DNA of 6,962 nucleotides from Spirochaetaceae bacterium (GCA_031255315.1 JAIRSS010000185.1:1-6962); one strand, 5' to 3'; shown: positions 1-6,452, numbered from the stretch's first letter. Made by a program: numbers and translations. The notes: a model not told the origin generated them from the sequence alone.

Positions 1-70
1 TCGTGGGCGTCATCGCGCCGTCAATTAGGGTTGGGCCAGGCTCAATAAATAAAAATTTAAGGAGATACGC
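1..70 (+). other. kdgK leader, possible tail of an upstream gene
   Basis: Frame 1 is open from the window edge to a TAA at 46-48 and would end in ...LGLGQAQ; frame 3 stays open to a TGA at 72-74 that overlaps the kdgK ATG. Neither short tail is recognisable. The AT-rich stretch 43-60 looks like non-coding leader, which slightly favours frame 1 or no gene at all. The kdgK ribosome binding site is AAGGAG at 59-64, six bases before the ATG. No convincing promoter is visible. Confidence 0.3.
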
Positions 71-1099
71 ATGAAACGGGTTGTTTGTTTCGGGGAAATA
101 ATGATGCGCCTGAATCCCAAGAGTTATCTGCGCTTTTTGCAGGCTTCGGAGTTCGAGGCGTCCTACGCGGGCGGCGAGGCGAATGTGGCGGTGAGTCTTG
201 CCCAGTTCGGGGTCAACGCCGCGTATGTTACCAAGGTCCCCGCTCACGAGATAGGCCAGTCGGCGATCAACGAGCTCCGGCGTTTTGGGGTGGACACCTC
301 GGGAATCCTGCGGGGCGGCGAGCGCCTGGGCATCTACTTTGTGGAAAAGGGCGCGTCTCAGCGGCCCTCCAAGGTCATCTATGATCGCTCCCATTCGGCG
401 GTCATGGAGGCAAAGAGCGGCGAGTTTGACTGGGAGGCCCTGCTTAAAGGGGCGGACTGGTTTCACTTTACGGGCATCACGCCGGCGTTAAGCGACAACT
501 GCGCTCAACTGTGTAAAGAAGCGGTAGGCGCGGCGAAAAAACTGGGGGTCCCGGTAAGCTGCGATCTCAACTACCGGAAGAAGCTCTGGAGCAGAGAGAA
601 AGCGGGCCGGGTCATGGGAGAACTCATGGCCGGGGTGAATGTCTGCATCGCCAACGAGGAAGACGCCGCCGATGTTTTCGGTATACGCGCCGCTGATACG
701 GATATTAACGCCGGCGCTTTGAACCGCGAGGGATATATCTCGGTAGCGCGGCAGCTTACGGACCGGTTCGGGTTTCAGAAGACGGCCATTACCCTCCGGG
801 GCAGCATTTCCGCAAGCGATAACAATTGGTCGGGTATGCTCTATGACGGAAAATCCGGCGCCGCTTCTTTCGGCCCTGATTACGCCGTCCGCATCGTGGA
901 CAGAGTCGGCGGAGGCGACAGTTTCGGCGCAGCCCTGATCTACTCCCGGCTTGAAGGCTGGGATGATCAGAAGTCCATCAATTTTGCCGTTGCCGCAAGC
1001 TGTCTCAAGCATACGGTTGAACACGACTTCAACATTATCAGCGTTGCGGAAATCGAAGCGCTCGCGGCGGGAAACGCCTCCGGCCGGGTGCAGCGGTAG
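71..1099 (+). CDS. kdgK: 2-keto-3-deoxygluconate kinase (PfkB family)
   Basis: Cytoplasmic sugar kinase that phosphorylates 2-keto-3-deoxygluconate (KDG) with ATP to KDPG, the step that joins uronate and pectin breakdown to the Entner-Doudoroff aldolase. The 342 residues match the usual family length. Visible motifs are the N-terminal strand VVCFGEIMMRL; the substrate-site GGEANVAVSLAQFG (residues 34-47), which is PfkB signature 1; GIYFVEKGASQRPSKVIYDR (about 88-107), typical of KdgK rather than fructokinase or ribokinase; CDLNYRKKLW; and the C-terminal DRVGGGDSF with the catalytic base Asp283 and the anion-hole glycines before it. The sequence resembles the Thermotoga KdgK type along its whole length as far as I recall it. 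The start is fixed by AAGGAG at 59-64. No KDPG aldolase gene is visible in the window, so the pathway partner must lie elsewhere, possibly upstream. The kinase class is certain; the KDG substrate is very likely. Confidence 0.93.
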   Translation: MKRVVCFGEIMMRLNPKSYLRFLQASEFEASYAGGEANVAVSLAQFGVNAAYVTKVPAHEIGQSAINELRRFGVDTSGILRGGERLGIYFVEKGASQRPSKVIYDRSHSAVMEAKSGEFDWEALLKGADWFHFTGITPALSDNCAQLCKEAVGAAKKLGVPVSCDLNYRKKLWSREKAGRVMGELMAGVNVCIANEEDAADVFGIRAADTDINAGALNREGYISVARQLTDRFGFQKTAITLRGSISASDNNWSGMLYDGKSGAASFGPDYAVRIVDRVGGGDSFGAALIYSRLEGWDDQKSINFAVAASCLKHTVEHDFNIISVAEIEALAAGNASGRVQR

Positions 1100-1107
1100 C
1101 GGAAGAG

Positions 1108-1151
1108 CGCGGCTGCCCCATTACGGACAGCCGCGGCGGCGTGATTCGCCG
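1108..1151 (+). other. tandem hairpins after kdgK
   Basis: Nine bases after the kdgK stop, 1108-1115 (CGCGGCTG) pairs with 1128-1135 (CAGCCGCG), an 8-bp GC-rich stem extended by two more pairs after one mismatch. A second small hairpin follows directly: CGGCG at 1137-1141 with CGCCG at 1147-1151 around TGATT. Neither is followed by a T-run, so this is not a classical intrinsic terminator. It could be an mRNA 3'-end stabiliser, a pause site or part of the malQ leader. Confidence 0.45.
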
Positions 1152-1179
1152 GCGGGTCTCTGTCGGCAAACGCATATGG

Positions 1180-1239
1180 GGCGGGGTTGTCCGGCAGTCA
1201 GGCTGATTGGCATGTTTCCCGCGTAACGCCCCGCCGGGG
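1180..1239 (+). promoter_or_regulatory. alternative stem-loops in the malQ leader
   Basis: GGCGGGG at 1180-1186 pairs perfectly with CCCCGCC at 1229-1235, enclosing about 42 bases. The same 3' arm can instead form a local hairpin, CCCC (1229-1232) with GGGG (1236-1239) around GCC. The two folds exclude each other, which would suit a switch in the malQ 5' leader, but there is no T-run and no known riboswitch signature. Pairing by chance in GC-rich DNA is a real alternative. Confidence 0.2.
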
Positions 1240-1263
1240 TATCGTGAGTAAATTAAAGAAAGA

Positions 1264-1270
1264 AGAGGAG
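1264..1270 (+). promoter_or_regulatory. malQ ribosome binding site
   Basis: AGAGGAG lies five bases upstream of the ATG at 1276 and fixes the malQ start. Confidence 0.8.
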
Positions 1271-1275
1271 ACATC

Positions 1276-3312
1276 ATGGCTAAAACCCAGCAAACAAAGA
1301 GCGCCGGAAAACGGCTGATCGGTACGGTGATCCCGGTAGGGGCCTTGCGGAGTAACAAGAGTATCGGAGTCGGGGAATTTCCAGACCTGGTCGAATTTGC
1401 CGAATTATGCGTAAAAATGGGAATCGGGCTGATACAAATCCTGCCGGTTAATGATACGGGGTATGAGAGTTCTCCCTACAGTGCGCTTACCGTGTTCGCC
1501 CTTCATCCCCTGTATCTCAGGATCGGCGATCTGCCGGAGCTTCAGTCAGGTTCGCCGGAAACCCTCCGAAAAGTCGAAGCCCTGGGAAAAGAATTTGAAG
1601 GGGAACCGCGGTTTCCCTTTGAAAAGATACTTCGGGCTAAAATGGGCCTGCTTCGGGAAATCTACGCCGCCAACAAAGAGGCGGTAGCCGAAAAAGCGGC
1701 ACGGGGCGCTCTGGGAACGTGGATAGAGGAAAACCCCTGGATAAAAGAATACGCCGTATACCGGCGGCTCAAGGAGGCGAACGGCGAAAAGAGCTGGCAG
1801 AAATGGTCCGCGTTCCGGCGGATAACGCCGGCGGAAATTGAGGCGCTCTGGAACGACGGCGGCCTACGGAGGGAACATCTCTTTTGGGCCTGGATTCAGG
1901 AGGCTCTGGACAGTCAGTTCAGAAAGGCCGCCGCCGCGGTCGCCGCTAAGGGCGTCATCCTTGAAGGGGATCTTCCCATCCTTATCAACGATGATTCCTG
2001 TGATGTATGGGCCCACCCTGAATACTTCCATCTTGAGCTGTCCGCCGGGGCGCCTCCTGATATGTACAGTCCCGAAGGGCAGAACTGGGGCTTCCCGATT
2101 TACAACTGGGAAACCCTGGCCAAAACGAATTACGATTGGTGGCGGAAGCGCCTTGCAACAGCCGAAAAATACTACCAGGCCTACCGTATCGATCATGTTT
2201 TGGGGTTCTTTCGTATATGGGCCAGCCCCCGGAAGGATTTTTCCGCCGCCTTGGGCCGGTTCGTCCCCTACATCCCCATAACCAGGGACGAACTTTCCGC
2301 CTTGGGTTTTGACGGCGGGCGCGTACGCTGGATGTCCCAGCCCCACATCCCGACCGGGGAAGTCTGGGACGCCCTGCGGACCGGCTGGGGCGGGGCGTAC
2401 GCGGAAGAAGACATCGCCGCCGAAGCGGAAAAGGTCTTCGCTGCCGTCCTGGACCGTATAGAGACGGAGGAACTCTGGCTTTTCAAAGAATCCATCCAGG
2501 GCGAGAAGGATATAACGGCCCTGAAACTTCATCCCGCCGCCCAAAACTATCTTTTGGAGGCGTGGCGCAACCGCCTTTTCTTTGAGTACGAGGACGGCAA
2601 ATTTTCTCCCACCTGGCGTTGCCGCGATTCCCGGGCCTACGCTTCCCTTTCGGAAACGGAAAAGTCCTGTCTGGAAGAACTACTGGAAAAACACGGCGCC
2701 GCTTCGGAAGCGGTTTGGGAAAAACAGGGAAAGAAGCTCCTTTCCGTTCTGTGCGAGTCTTCCGCCATGCTGCCCTGCGCCGAAGATCTGGGGGAAATCC
2801 CCGGCTGCGTTCCCCGGGTTCTCAAGAAACTCAAGATTCTGGGGCTCCGGGTTGTCCGATGGCACCGGGAATGGGATATGGAGGGCGCTCCTTTTGTGCC
2901 CTTTGAGGACTACCCTGAACTGAGCGTCTGTACTCCGGCGGTTCATGACAGTTCCACCCTGCGGGAATGGTGGGATCGGGAGGTTGATCAGGAAGGCTTC
3001 TGCGGGTTTATCGGCTATCCTTCCCTGCCCAGGAGCTGCAATCCCGGCGTCGCCAAAGTTCTTCTCCAGAAAATGGCCGCCGCCGCTTCCCGGTTCCGGG
3101 TCTTCCAGATTCAGGACCTCCTCCACCTGTCGCCCCAATGGTACGCCGAGGACCCCGCTTCCGAGCGTATCAATGTGCCGGGCACTATCTCGTCCTTTAA
3201 CTGGACATACCGTCTGCCCGCGCCTGTTGAGGAAATCTCAAAAGACGCGGACTTGATTCAGGCGGTGGCGGCCCTGGCCGGCGTTGGACGGGCGAAGCGG
3301 AAAAAAAAATGA
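1276..3312 (+). CDS. malQ: 4-alpha-glucanotransferase (GH77, DPE2-type catalytic core)
   Basis: Cytoplasmic amylomaltase that moves alpha-1,4-glucan units between maltodextrins, releasing glucose and making longer chains for phosphorylase. GH77 motifs occur in order: GVGEFPDLVEFAELC (about 31-45), SSPYSALTVFALHPLYL (65-81), LEGDLPI (229-235) before DVWAHPEYF, GAPPDMYSPEGQNWGFPIY (258-276), YRIDHVLGFFRIW with nucleophile Asp306, CAEDLGEIPGCVPRV with acid/base Glu503, VHDSSTLREWW with transition-state Asp558, and ERINVPGTISSFNWTYRL near the C-terminus. At 678 residues it is longer than the roughly 500-residue bacterial enzymes of the Thermus type. The extra length sits between Asp306 and Glu503, 197 residues apart against about 47 in the compact enzymes, while the 55-residue Glu-Asp spacing is normal. 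This layout and wording match the plant DPE2 group, but no N-terminal CBM20 starch-binding domains are present. The basic tail RAKRKKK is encoded over a nine-A run. Acceptor preference (maltose/glucose versus a polymer such as glycogen) is inferred only. Confidence 0.95.
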   Translation: MAKTQQTKSAGKRLIGTVIPVGALRSNKSIGVGEFPDLVEFAELCVKMGIGLIQILPVNDTGYESSPYSALTVFALHPLYLRIGDLPELQSGSPETLRKVEALGKEFEGEPRFPFEKILRAKMGLLREIYAANKEAVAEKAARGALGTWIEENPWIKEYAVYRRLKEANGEKSWQKWSAFRRITPAEIEALWNDGGLRREHLFWAWIQEALDSQFRKAAAAVAAKGVILEGDLPILINDDSCDVWAHPEYFHLELSAGAPPDMYSPEGQNWGFPIYNWETLAKTNYDWWRKRLATAEKYYQAYRIDHVLGFFRIWASPRKDFSAALGRFVPYIPITRDELSALGFDGGRVRWMSQPHIPTGEVWDALRTGWGGAYAEEDIAAEAEKVFAAVLDRIETEELWLFKESIQGEKDITALKLHPAAQNYLLEAWRNRLFFEYEDGKFSPTWRCRDSRAYASLSETEKSCLEELLEKHGAASEAVWEKQGKKLLSVLCESSAMLPCAEDLGEIPGCVPRVLKKLKILGLRVVRWHREWDMEGAPFVPFEDYPELSVCTPAVHDSSTLREWWDREVDQEGFCGFIGYPSLPRSCNPGVAKVLLQKMAAAASRFRVFQIQDLLHLSPQWYAEDPASERINVPGTISSFNWTYRLPAPVEEISKDADLIQAVAALAGVGRAKRKKK

Positions 3313-3337
3313 GGCTGTCTTCACACTGAGGACAGCC
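3301..3337 (-). terminator. probable intrinsic terminator for leftward (ilvE) transcription
   Basis: Right after the malQ stop, 3313-3323 pairs with 3327-3337 around the loop CAC; the outer seven pairs GGCTGTC/GACAGCC are perfect and one T-G wobble lies inside. Read on the minus strand, the stem is followed by TCA and then nine Ts, the complement of the A-run 3301-3309 that codes for the last lysines of malQ. That is a good terminator layout for transcripts coming from ilvE, about 150 bases beyond its stop. On the plus strand no T-run follows, although the wobble favours a plus-strand RNA hairpin. Confidence 0.45.
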
Positions 3338-3370
3338 CCGCCGGTATTCCGCGGAGAACGTATGAATAAG

Positions 3371-3487
3371 AACAGGTTTAGGAATCTGAGAGCCCCGTTA
3401 ATTGGGATTTTTGCATGAACATGCAAAAAATCCACAAGCGCAACGGGTTGCTAGGGGACAGGGTTCCCGCGGACGCCTAAGCCTGTT
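3371..3487 (+). repeat. nested inverted-repeat element with a three-way-junction fold (MITE-like or structured RNA)
   Basis: The ends form a 12-bp terminal inverted repeat: AACAGGTTTAGG (3371-3382) with CCTAAGCCTGTT (3476-3487), the only non-Watson-Crick pair being T3377-G3481. Inside, 3391-3399 (AGCCCCGTT) pairs with 3442-3452 (AACGGGTTGCT) with a two-base bulge. Within that arm an almost perfect palindrome, 3405-3417 with 3420-3433, has one bulged A. A last hairpin pairs 3454-3459 (GGGGAC) with 3463-3468 (GTTCCC). Together this makes an outer stem closing two arms. Both wobbles (T3377-G3481, G3457-T3465) are G-U pairs only in plus-strand RNA. There is no credible ORF. It fills most of the gap between convergent malQ and ilvE and ends three bases before the ilvE stop codon. 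I infer a small dispersed repeat or a structured RNA. Confidence 0.5.
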
Positions 3488-3490
3488 TGG

Positions 3491-4576
3491 TTATTCGATG
3501 GGAACAAGCCAGCCTTTTGTATCCAGGATAACGCCGTACTGTATGCCCTTCAGGGTGTCCCTGAGTTCCGCCGTGAGTTCCCCGGTTTTTCCATTGTTGA
3601 ACACCGTCTTTTTTCCCTCATAGGTAAGGGACGCAAGGGGCGTCGCCCCGGCGGCGGTACCGCAGATGAAGCATTCCCCCGCTTCGGAGACAGCCTCGTC
3701 TATGGCGATCTTCCGTTCCGAAACCCTAACGCCCCGGTCCCGGGCGAGTTCTATGATGCTGGATCGGGTGATCCCCGGCAGTATCGTATCCCCCAGTTCC
3801 GGAGTTACCAGTTCGCCGGATTTCAGATAGAAGAAAATATTGCACGAGGAACCCTCCTCAATATATTTCCGTTCCACAGCATCCAGAAAGATACACTCAA
3901 TGTACCCGGACTCCGCCGCTTCATGCTTCGCCAGCGCCGCGATGGTGTAATTGGACGCCGCCTTGATCCATCCGGTGCCGTTGGGAGTGGCCCTGACGCG
4001 GTTGGTGATAACGGCGTCGGGCGTTCCCGCGGAAAAATAGGCGCTTACCGGGGATACGACCGTCAGCACCCAGGGTTCGTGGGAGATATTAACCCCTATA
4101 CCGCCTTCGGCATAGGTGAAAGGCCGAATATAAACTGAATCGGCGTTGATAAACGAATCTTTTTCCCATTCGGGGTTATATGAAACCGAGAAGCCCAGGG
4201 CGGCGTTCCGCTTTACCGTCTCCTTTACGGCTTTCATAAAGAGGTCTTCCGGAAAGGGAGGCATGTAAAGCCCTTTCATGGATCGGTTGAACCGCGCCGC
4301 ATTCTGGTCCGGACGGAAAACAGCCAGCCCGCCCCCTTTCTGGGGCAGCGCCTTGAGGCCCTCGAAGCACCCGAACCCGTACTGAGTCGTATAGGACACT
4401 ATGGGCATATCGTCAAAGAAATTGCGGGAATTCACTAAAGCCGCCGCTTCAGCCCCGCCCAACCGGGCCTCTTCTTCCGGCGTTTTATGCGTCTTTTCTA
4501 TATACTCTTCTTTCCACTCATCCTGGGAATAATGAGCCCGGTATACTATAGGATACGAATTTAATGAAAATGCCAT
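3491..4576 (-). CDS. ilvE: branched-chain amino acid aminotransferase (class IV PLP fold)
   Basis: Cytoplasmic PLP enzyme that exchanges the amino group between glutamate and the 2-oxo acids of valine, leucine and isoleucine, the last step of their synthesis or first of their breakdown. Its 361 residues match the longer, eukaryote-like BCAT subfamily rather than the roughly 310-residue E. coli type. Visible motifs are QYGFGCFEGLKAL (65-77); FRPDQNAARFNRSM (87-100); RPFTYAEGGIGV (151-162); GWIKAASNYTIAALAKHEAA (202-221) with the PLP-binding Lys205; LDAVERKYIEEGSSCNIFF (231-249), with the cofactor-contacting Glu241 and class-IV signature; and ILPGITRSSIIELARDRGV (265-283) plus CGTAAGATPL (305-314) around the phosphate site. 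The start is supported by AGGAG (plus-strand 4583-4587), six bases upstream. No other ilv or leu genes are adjacent, so it is a stand-alone gene, divergent from gpmI and convergent with malQ. Class-IV relatives such as D-amino acid aminotransferase are unlikely given the full-length BCAT pattern. Confidence 0.94.
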   Translation of the reverse strand: MAFSLNSYPIVYRAHYSQDEWKEEYIEKTHKTPEEEARLGGAEAAALVNSRNFFDDMPIVSYTTQYGFGCFEGLKALPQKGGGLAVFRPDQNAARFNRSMKGLYMPPFPEDLFMKAVKETVKRNAALGFSVSYNPEWEKDSFINADSVYIRPFTYAEGGIGVNISHEPWVLTVVSPVSAYFSAGTPDAVITNRVRATPNGTGWIKAASNYTIAALAKHEAAESGYIECIFLDAVERKYIEEGSSCNIFFYLKSGELVTPELGDTILPGITRSSIIELARDRGVRVSERKIAIDEAVSEAGECFICGTAAGATPLASLTYEGKKTVFNNGKTGELTAELRDTLKGIQYGVILDTKGWLVPIE

Positions 4577-4607
4577 GCCTGTCTCCTCTCTGTCTTTTTA
4601 AGCTATT

Positions 4608-4637
4608 AGGATAGGATATTTTACGGAGAAAAGACAA
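4608..4637 (-). promoter_or_regulatory. candidate ilvE promoter
   Basis: On the minus strand TTGTCT (plus 4632-4637) and TATCCT (plus 4608-4613) are 18 bases apart, each matching four of six sigma-70 consensus bases. A second TATCCT overlaps at 4613-4618. Transcription would start near 4600, giving a leader of about 24 bases to the ilvE ATG. The match is weak and unproven. Confidence 0.3.
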
Positions 4638-4644
4638 GCCGGAC

Positions 4645-4725
4645 TGCGGCGGTTTGAATACATCCCGGTATTGCTCCGGTTCCGCTTAACCGGCGGGCTG
4701 TTCTCCCGGAATAAAAACCGCCGTA
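4645..4725 (+). promoter_or_regulatory. cloverleaf-like inverted-repeat structure in the ilvE/gpmI gap
   Basis: CGGCGGTTT (4647-4655) pairs perfectly with AAACCGCCG (4715-4723), extended outward by one G-T and one T-A pair. Between the arms lie three consecutive hairpins: AATAC/GTATT (4657-4661 with 4668-4672), CCGGTT/AACCGG (4676-4681 with 4688-4693) and CGGG/CCCG (4694-4697 with 4705-4708). The result is a four-way-junction shape of about 80 bases. It is not a tRNA: there is no T-loop motif and the stem lengths are wrong. It could be a leader RNA of gpmI if a promoter lies further left, or DNA operator palindromes between the divergent genes. CCGGTTccgcttAACCGG is the best single operator candidate. 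Confidence 0.35.
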
Positions 4726-4750
4726 CCTGGTCTTCCCCTCCCTTTTCCGG

Positions 4751-4756
4751 TATAGT
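4751..4756 (+). promoter_or_regulatory. candidate gpmI -10 box
   Basis: TATAGT matches five of six bases of the sigma-70 -10 consensus and would give a leader of about 22 bases. The -35 region at the usual distance (TGGTCT, 4728-4733) is poor, so the promoter is tentative. Confidence 0.3.
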
Positions 4757-4773
4757 TGAAGAAAATCATACTC

Positions 4774-4779
4774 AAGGAG
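4774..4779 (+). promoter_or_regulatory. gpmI ribosome binding site (decides the start)
   Basis: AAGGAG lies five bases before the ATG at 4785. The frame stays open upstream to 4671, but those 38 extra codons run through the inverted-repeat region, have no ribosome binding site and lack family resemblance. Confidence 0.85.
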
Positions 4780-4784
4780 TTCCC

Positions 4785-6452
4785 ATGATTGAAACTTTAA
4801 AGAAAAATCCTGCATGGAAGGGCCGCCAGGGGCCGGTAGTCCTGGTTATTATGGACGGCGTAGGGTACGGAAAATACGCGGAAGGCGACGCGGTGGCGGA
4901 CGCCAAAATGTACAATCTGGACGCCGTAAAGTCGAAAAGTCCCCATACAAAACTCAAAGCTCATGGAAAGGCGGTGGGGCTGCCTTCTGACGGCGACATG
5001 GGTAACAGCGAGGTAGGGCATAACGCTATGGGCTGCGGACGGGTTTTCAGCCAGGGGGCCGCCCTGGTTTCCCGGTCCATCGAATCCGGGGCCATGTTTC
5101 AAGGTTCCGCGTGGCGGGAACTCCTCTCCAACGCCGCCGGGCATAACGGGACCCTTCACTTTATCGGCCTCTTTTCGGATGGCAACGTCCACAGCCACCT
5201 GAACCACCTGAAAGCTATGATCCTGCGGGCTAAAGAAGAGGGGATCCCGCGGGTCAGGGTCCATACGCTGTTTGACGGACGGGATGTGGGCGAAACCAGC
5301 GCGTTGGAATACATCGATCCCTTTGAAGCGTTCCTGAAAAAGGCTAATACCGGCGGCTTTGACGCCCGCATCGCCTCCGGGGGCGGCCGCATGTGGATCA
5401 CCATGGACCGGTACGGCGCGGATTGGACTATGGTGGAGCGGGGCTGGAAGGTTCACGTCCAGGGCGAAGGGCGGCAGTTCGCGAGCGCCCGGGAAGCGGT
5501 GGAAACCTACCGGAAGGAGATTCCCGGCGTCATCGATCAGGACCTCAGGGAATTCGTGGTCGCCGAAAACGGGAAGCCGGTAGGCGCCATAAAAGACGGC
5601 GATTCAGTCGTCTACTTCAATTTCCGGGGGGACCGGGCGCTGGAAATTACCGCCGCTTTTGAGGAAGACCAGTTCGATAAATTTGACCGGGGCGCAAGGC
5701 CGGCGGTCTGTTACGCTGGCATGATGGAGTACGACGGGGATACCCACGTCCCCAAGCGCTATTTGGTAAGCCCCCCCGCCATAGACCGGACTATGGGGGA
5801 ATACTTGGCCGCGTCGGGGGTCAGAACCCTGGCGATTTCGGAAACCCAGAAGTACGGCCATGTAACCTACTTCTTCAACGGCAACCGGACCGGCAAGTTT
5901 AATGAAAAACTCGAAGAGTATGTGGAGATCAAAAGCGACGTAGTGCCCTTTGAACAGCGGCCCTGGATGAAGTGCGCCGAGATCACCGACCGGGTGATTG
6001 AAGCCATAGGATCGGGGAAGTACGATTTTATCAGGCTTAACTATCCTAACGGCGATATGGTGGGCCATACCGGGGTGTATCAAGCGGTAGTCTGCGCGAT
6101 GGAAGGCATGGATATACAGATAGGCCGGCTGGTGAAGGCGGTTGACGAAGCGGGCGGAATCATGGTGATCACGGCGGATCATGGAAATTCGGACGATATG
6201 TTCGAACACGACAAGAAGACCGGCGCGGCGGTCCGTAAAGCCGACGGAAGCCCCAAAGCCAAAACCAGCCACAGCCTGAATCCCGTACCCTGCATTGTCT
6301 ACGATCCCGAATACCAGGGCGAATATCCCCGGGCCGCAGGGGAAGGCTCCCTTAACGAGGGCCTGGGGATAAGCTCGATAGCGGCCTCGTGTATACAGCT
6401 TTTGGGCTATACGCCGCCTGAAGATTACGATCAGAGCGTCTTGAAGTTTTAA
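4785..6452 (+). CDS. gpmI: 2,3-bisphosphoglycerate-independent phosphoglycerate mutase
   Basis: Cytoplasmic glycolytic enzyme interconverting 3- and 2-phosphoglycerate through a phosphoserine intermediate on a two-metal (usually Mn) site of the alkaline-phosphatase superfamily. With the 4785 start it has 555 residues, the length of the plant/trypanosomatid type rather than the roughly 510 of Bacillus or E. coli. Residues seen: metal ligand Asp24 in IMDGVGYG; catalytic Ser75 in SDGDMGNSEVGHNAMGCGR; substrate-site His136 in FSDGNVHSH; FDGRDV and GGGRMWITMDRYGADW in the substrate domain; FNFRGDRA; then the second half of the metal site, Asp424 and His428 in YPNGDMVGHTG, Asp465 and His466 in ADHGN, and His496 in TSHSLNPVP. 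The spacing from Asp465 to His496 is 31 against about 18 in the Bacillus enzyme, because of an inserted loop rich in Lys and Asp, as in plant enzymes. All catalytic residues are intact. It is transcribed divergently from ilvE and no downstream gene follows closely, so it is probably monocistronic. Confidence 0.96.
   Translation: MIETLKKNPAWKGRQGPVVLVIMDGVGYGKYAEGDAVADAKMYNLDAVKSKSPHTKLKAHGKAVGLPSDGDMGNSEVGHNAMGCGRVFSQGAALVSRSIESGAMFQGSAWRELLSNAAGHNGTLHFIGLFSDGNVHSHLNHLKAMILRAKEEGIPRVRVHTLFDGRDVGETSALEYIDPFEAFLKKANTGGFDARIASGGGRMWITMDRYGADWTMVERGWKVHVQGEGRQFASAREAVETYRKEIPGVIDQDLREFVVAENGKPVGAIKDGDSVVYFNFRGDRALEITAAFEEDQFDKFDRGARPAVCYAGMMEYDGDTHVPKRYLVSPPAIDRTMGEYLAASGVRTLAISETQKYGHVTYFFNGNRTGKFNEKLEEYVEIKSDVVPFEQRPWMKCAEITDRVIEAIGSGKYDFIRLNYPNGDMVGHTGVYQAVVCAMEGMDIQIGRLVKAVDEAGGIMVITADHGNSDDMFEHDKKTGAAVRKADGSPKAKTSHSLNPVPCIVYDPEYQGEYPRAAGEGSLNEGLGISSIAASCIQLLGYTPPEDYDQSVLKF

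Noticed and set aside
488..1024. Minus-strand ORF inside kdgK
   Set aside because: Antisense shadow of the conserved PfkB gene with no recognisable motif.
1207..1245. malQ promoter from TTGGCA (1207-1212) and TATCGT (1240-1245)
   Set aside because: The -35 match is good, but the spacing is 27 bases and the correct -10 position falls in CCCCGCC.
1864..2544. Long minus-strand ORF of 226 codons inside malQ
   Set aside because: It lies wholly antisense to an intact GH77 gene, is rich in Gly/Pro/Arg as expected from a GC-rich shadow frame, and shows no family resemblance.
3238..3623. Two overlapping ORFs on opposite strands (3402-3623 + and 3238-3435 -), both containing FLHxHAK
   Set aside because: Both motifs come from reading the same palindrome (3405-3433) on each strand. 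The plus frame starts at TTG and runs antisense into ilvE; the minus frame runs into the end of malQ. These are repeat artefacts likely to be mis-annotated as hypothetical proteins.
4645..4725. tRNA-like reading of the cloverleaf
   Set aside because: The outer stem is 9-11 bp, there is no 5-bp T-stem with a TTC-type loop, no 7-base anticodon loop in the right place and no CCA context.
4671..4784. In-frame N-terminal extension of gpmI to 4671
   Set aside because: No ribosome binding site, the codons run through the inverted-repeat region, and the iPGM family begins just before the first metal-ligand Asp. The ATG at 4785 has AAGGAG in place.
4797..6272. Minus-strand ORFs of about 220 codons inside gpmI
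   Set aside because: Antisense shadows of a fully conserved iPGM gene; low-complexity composition and no domain motifs.
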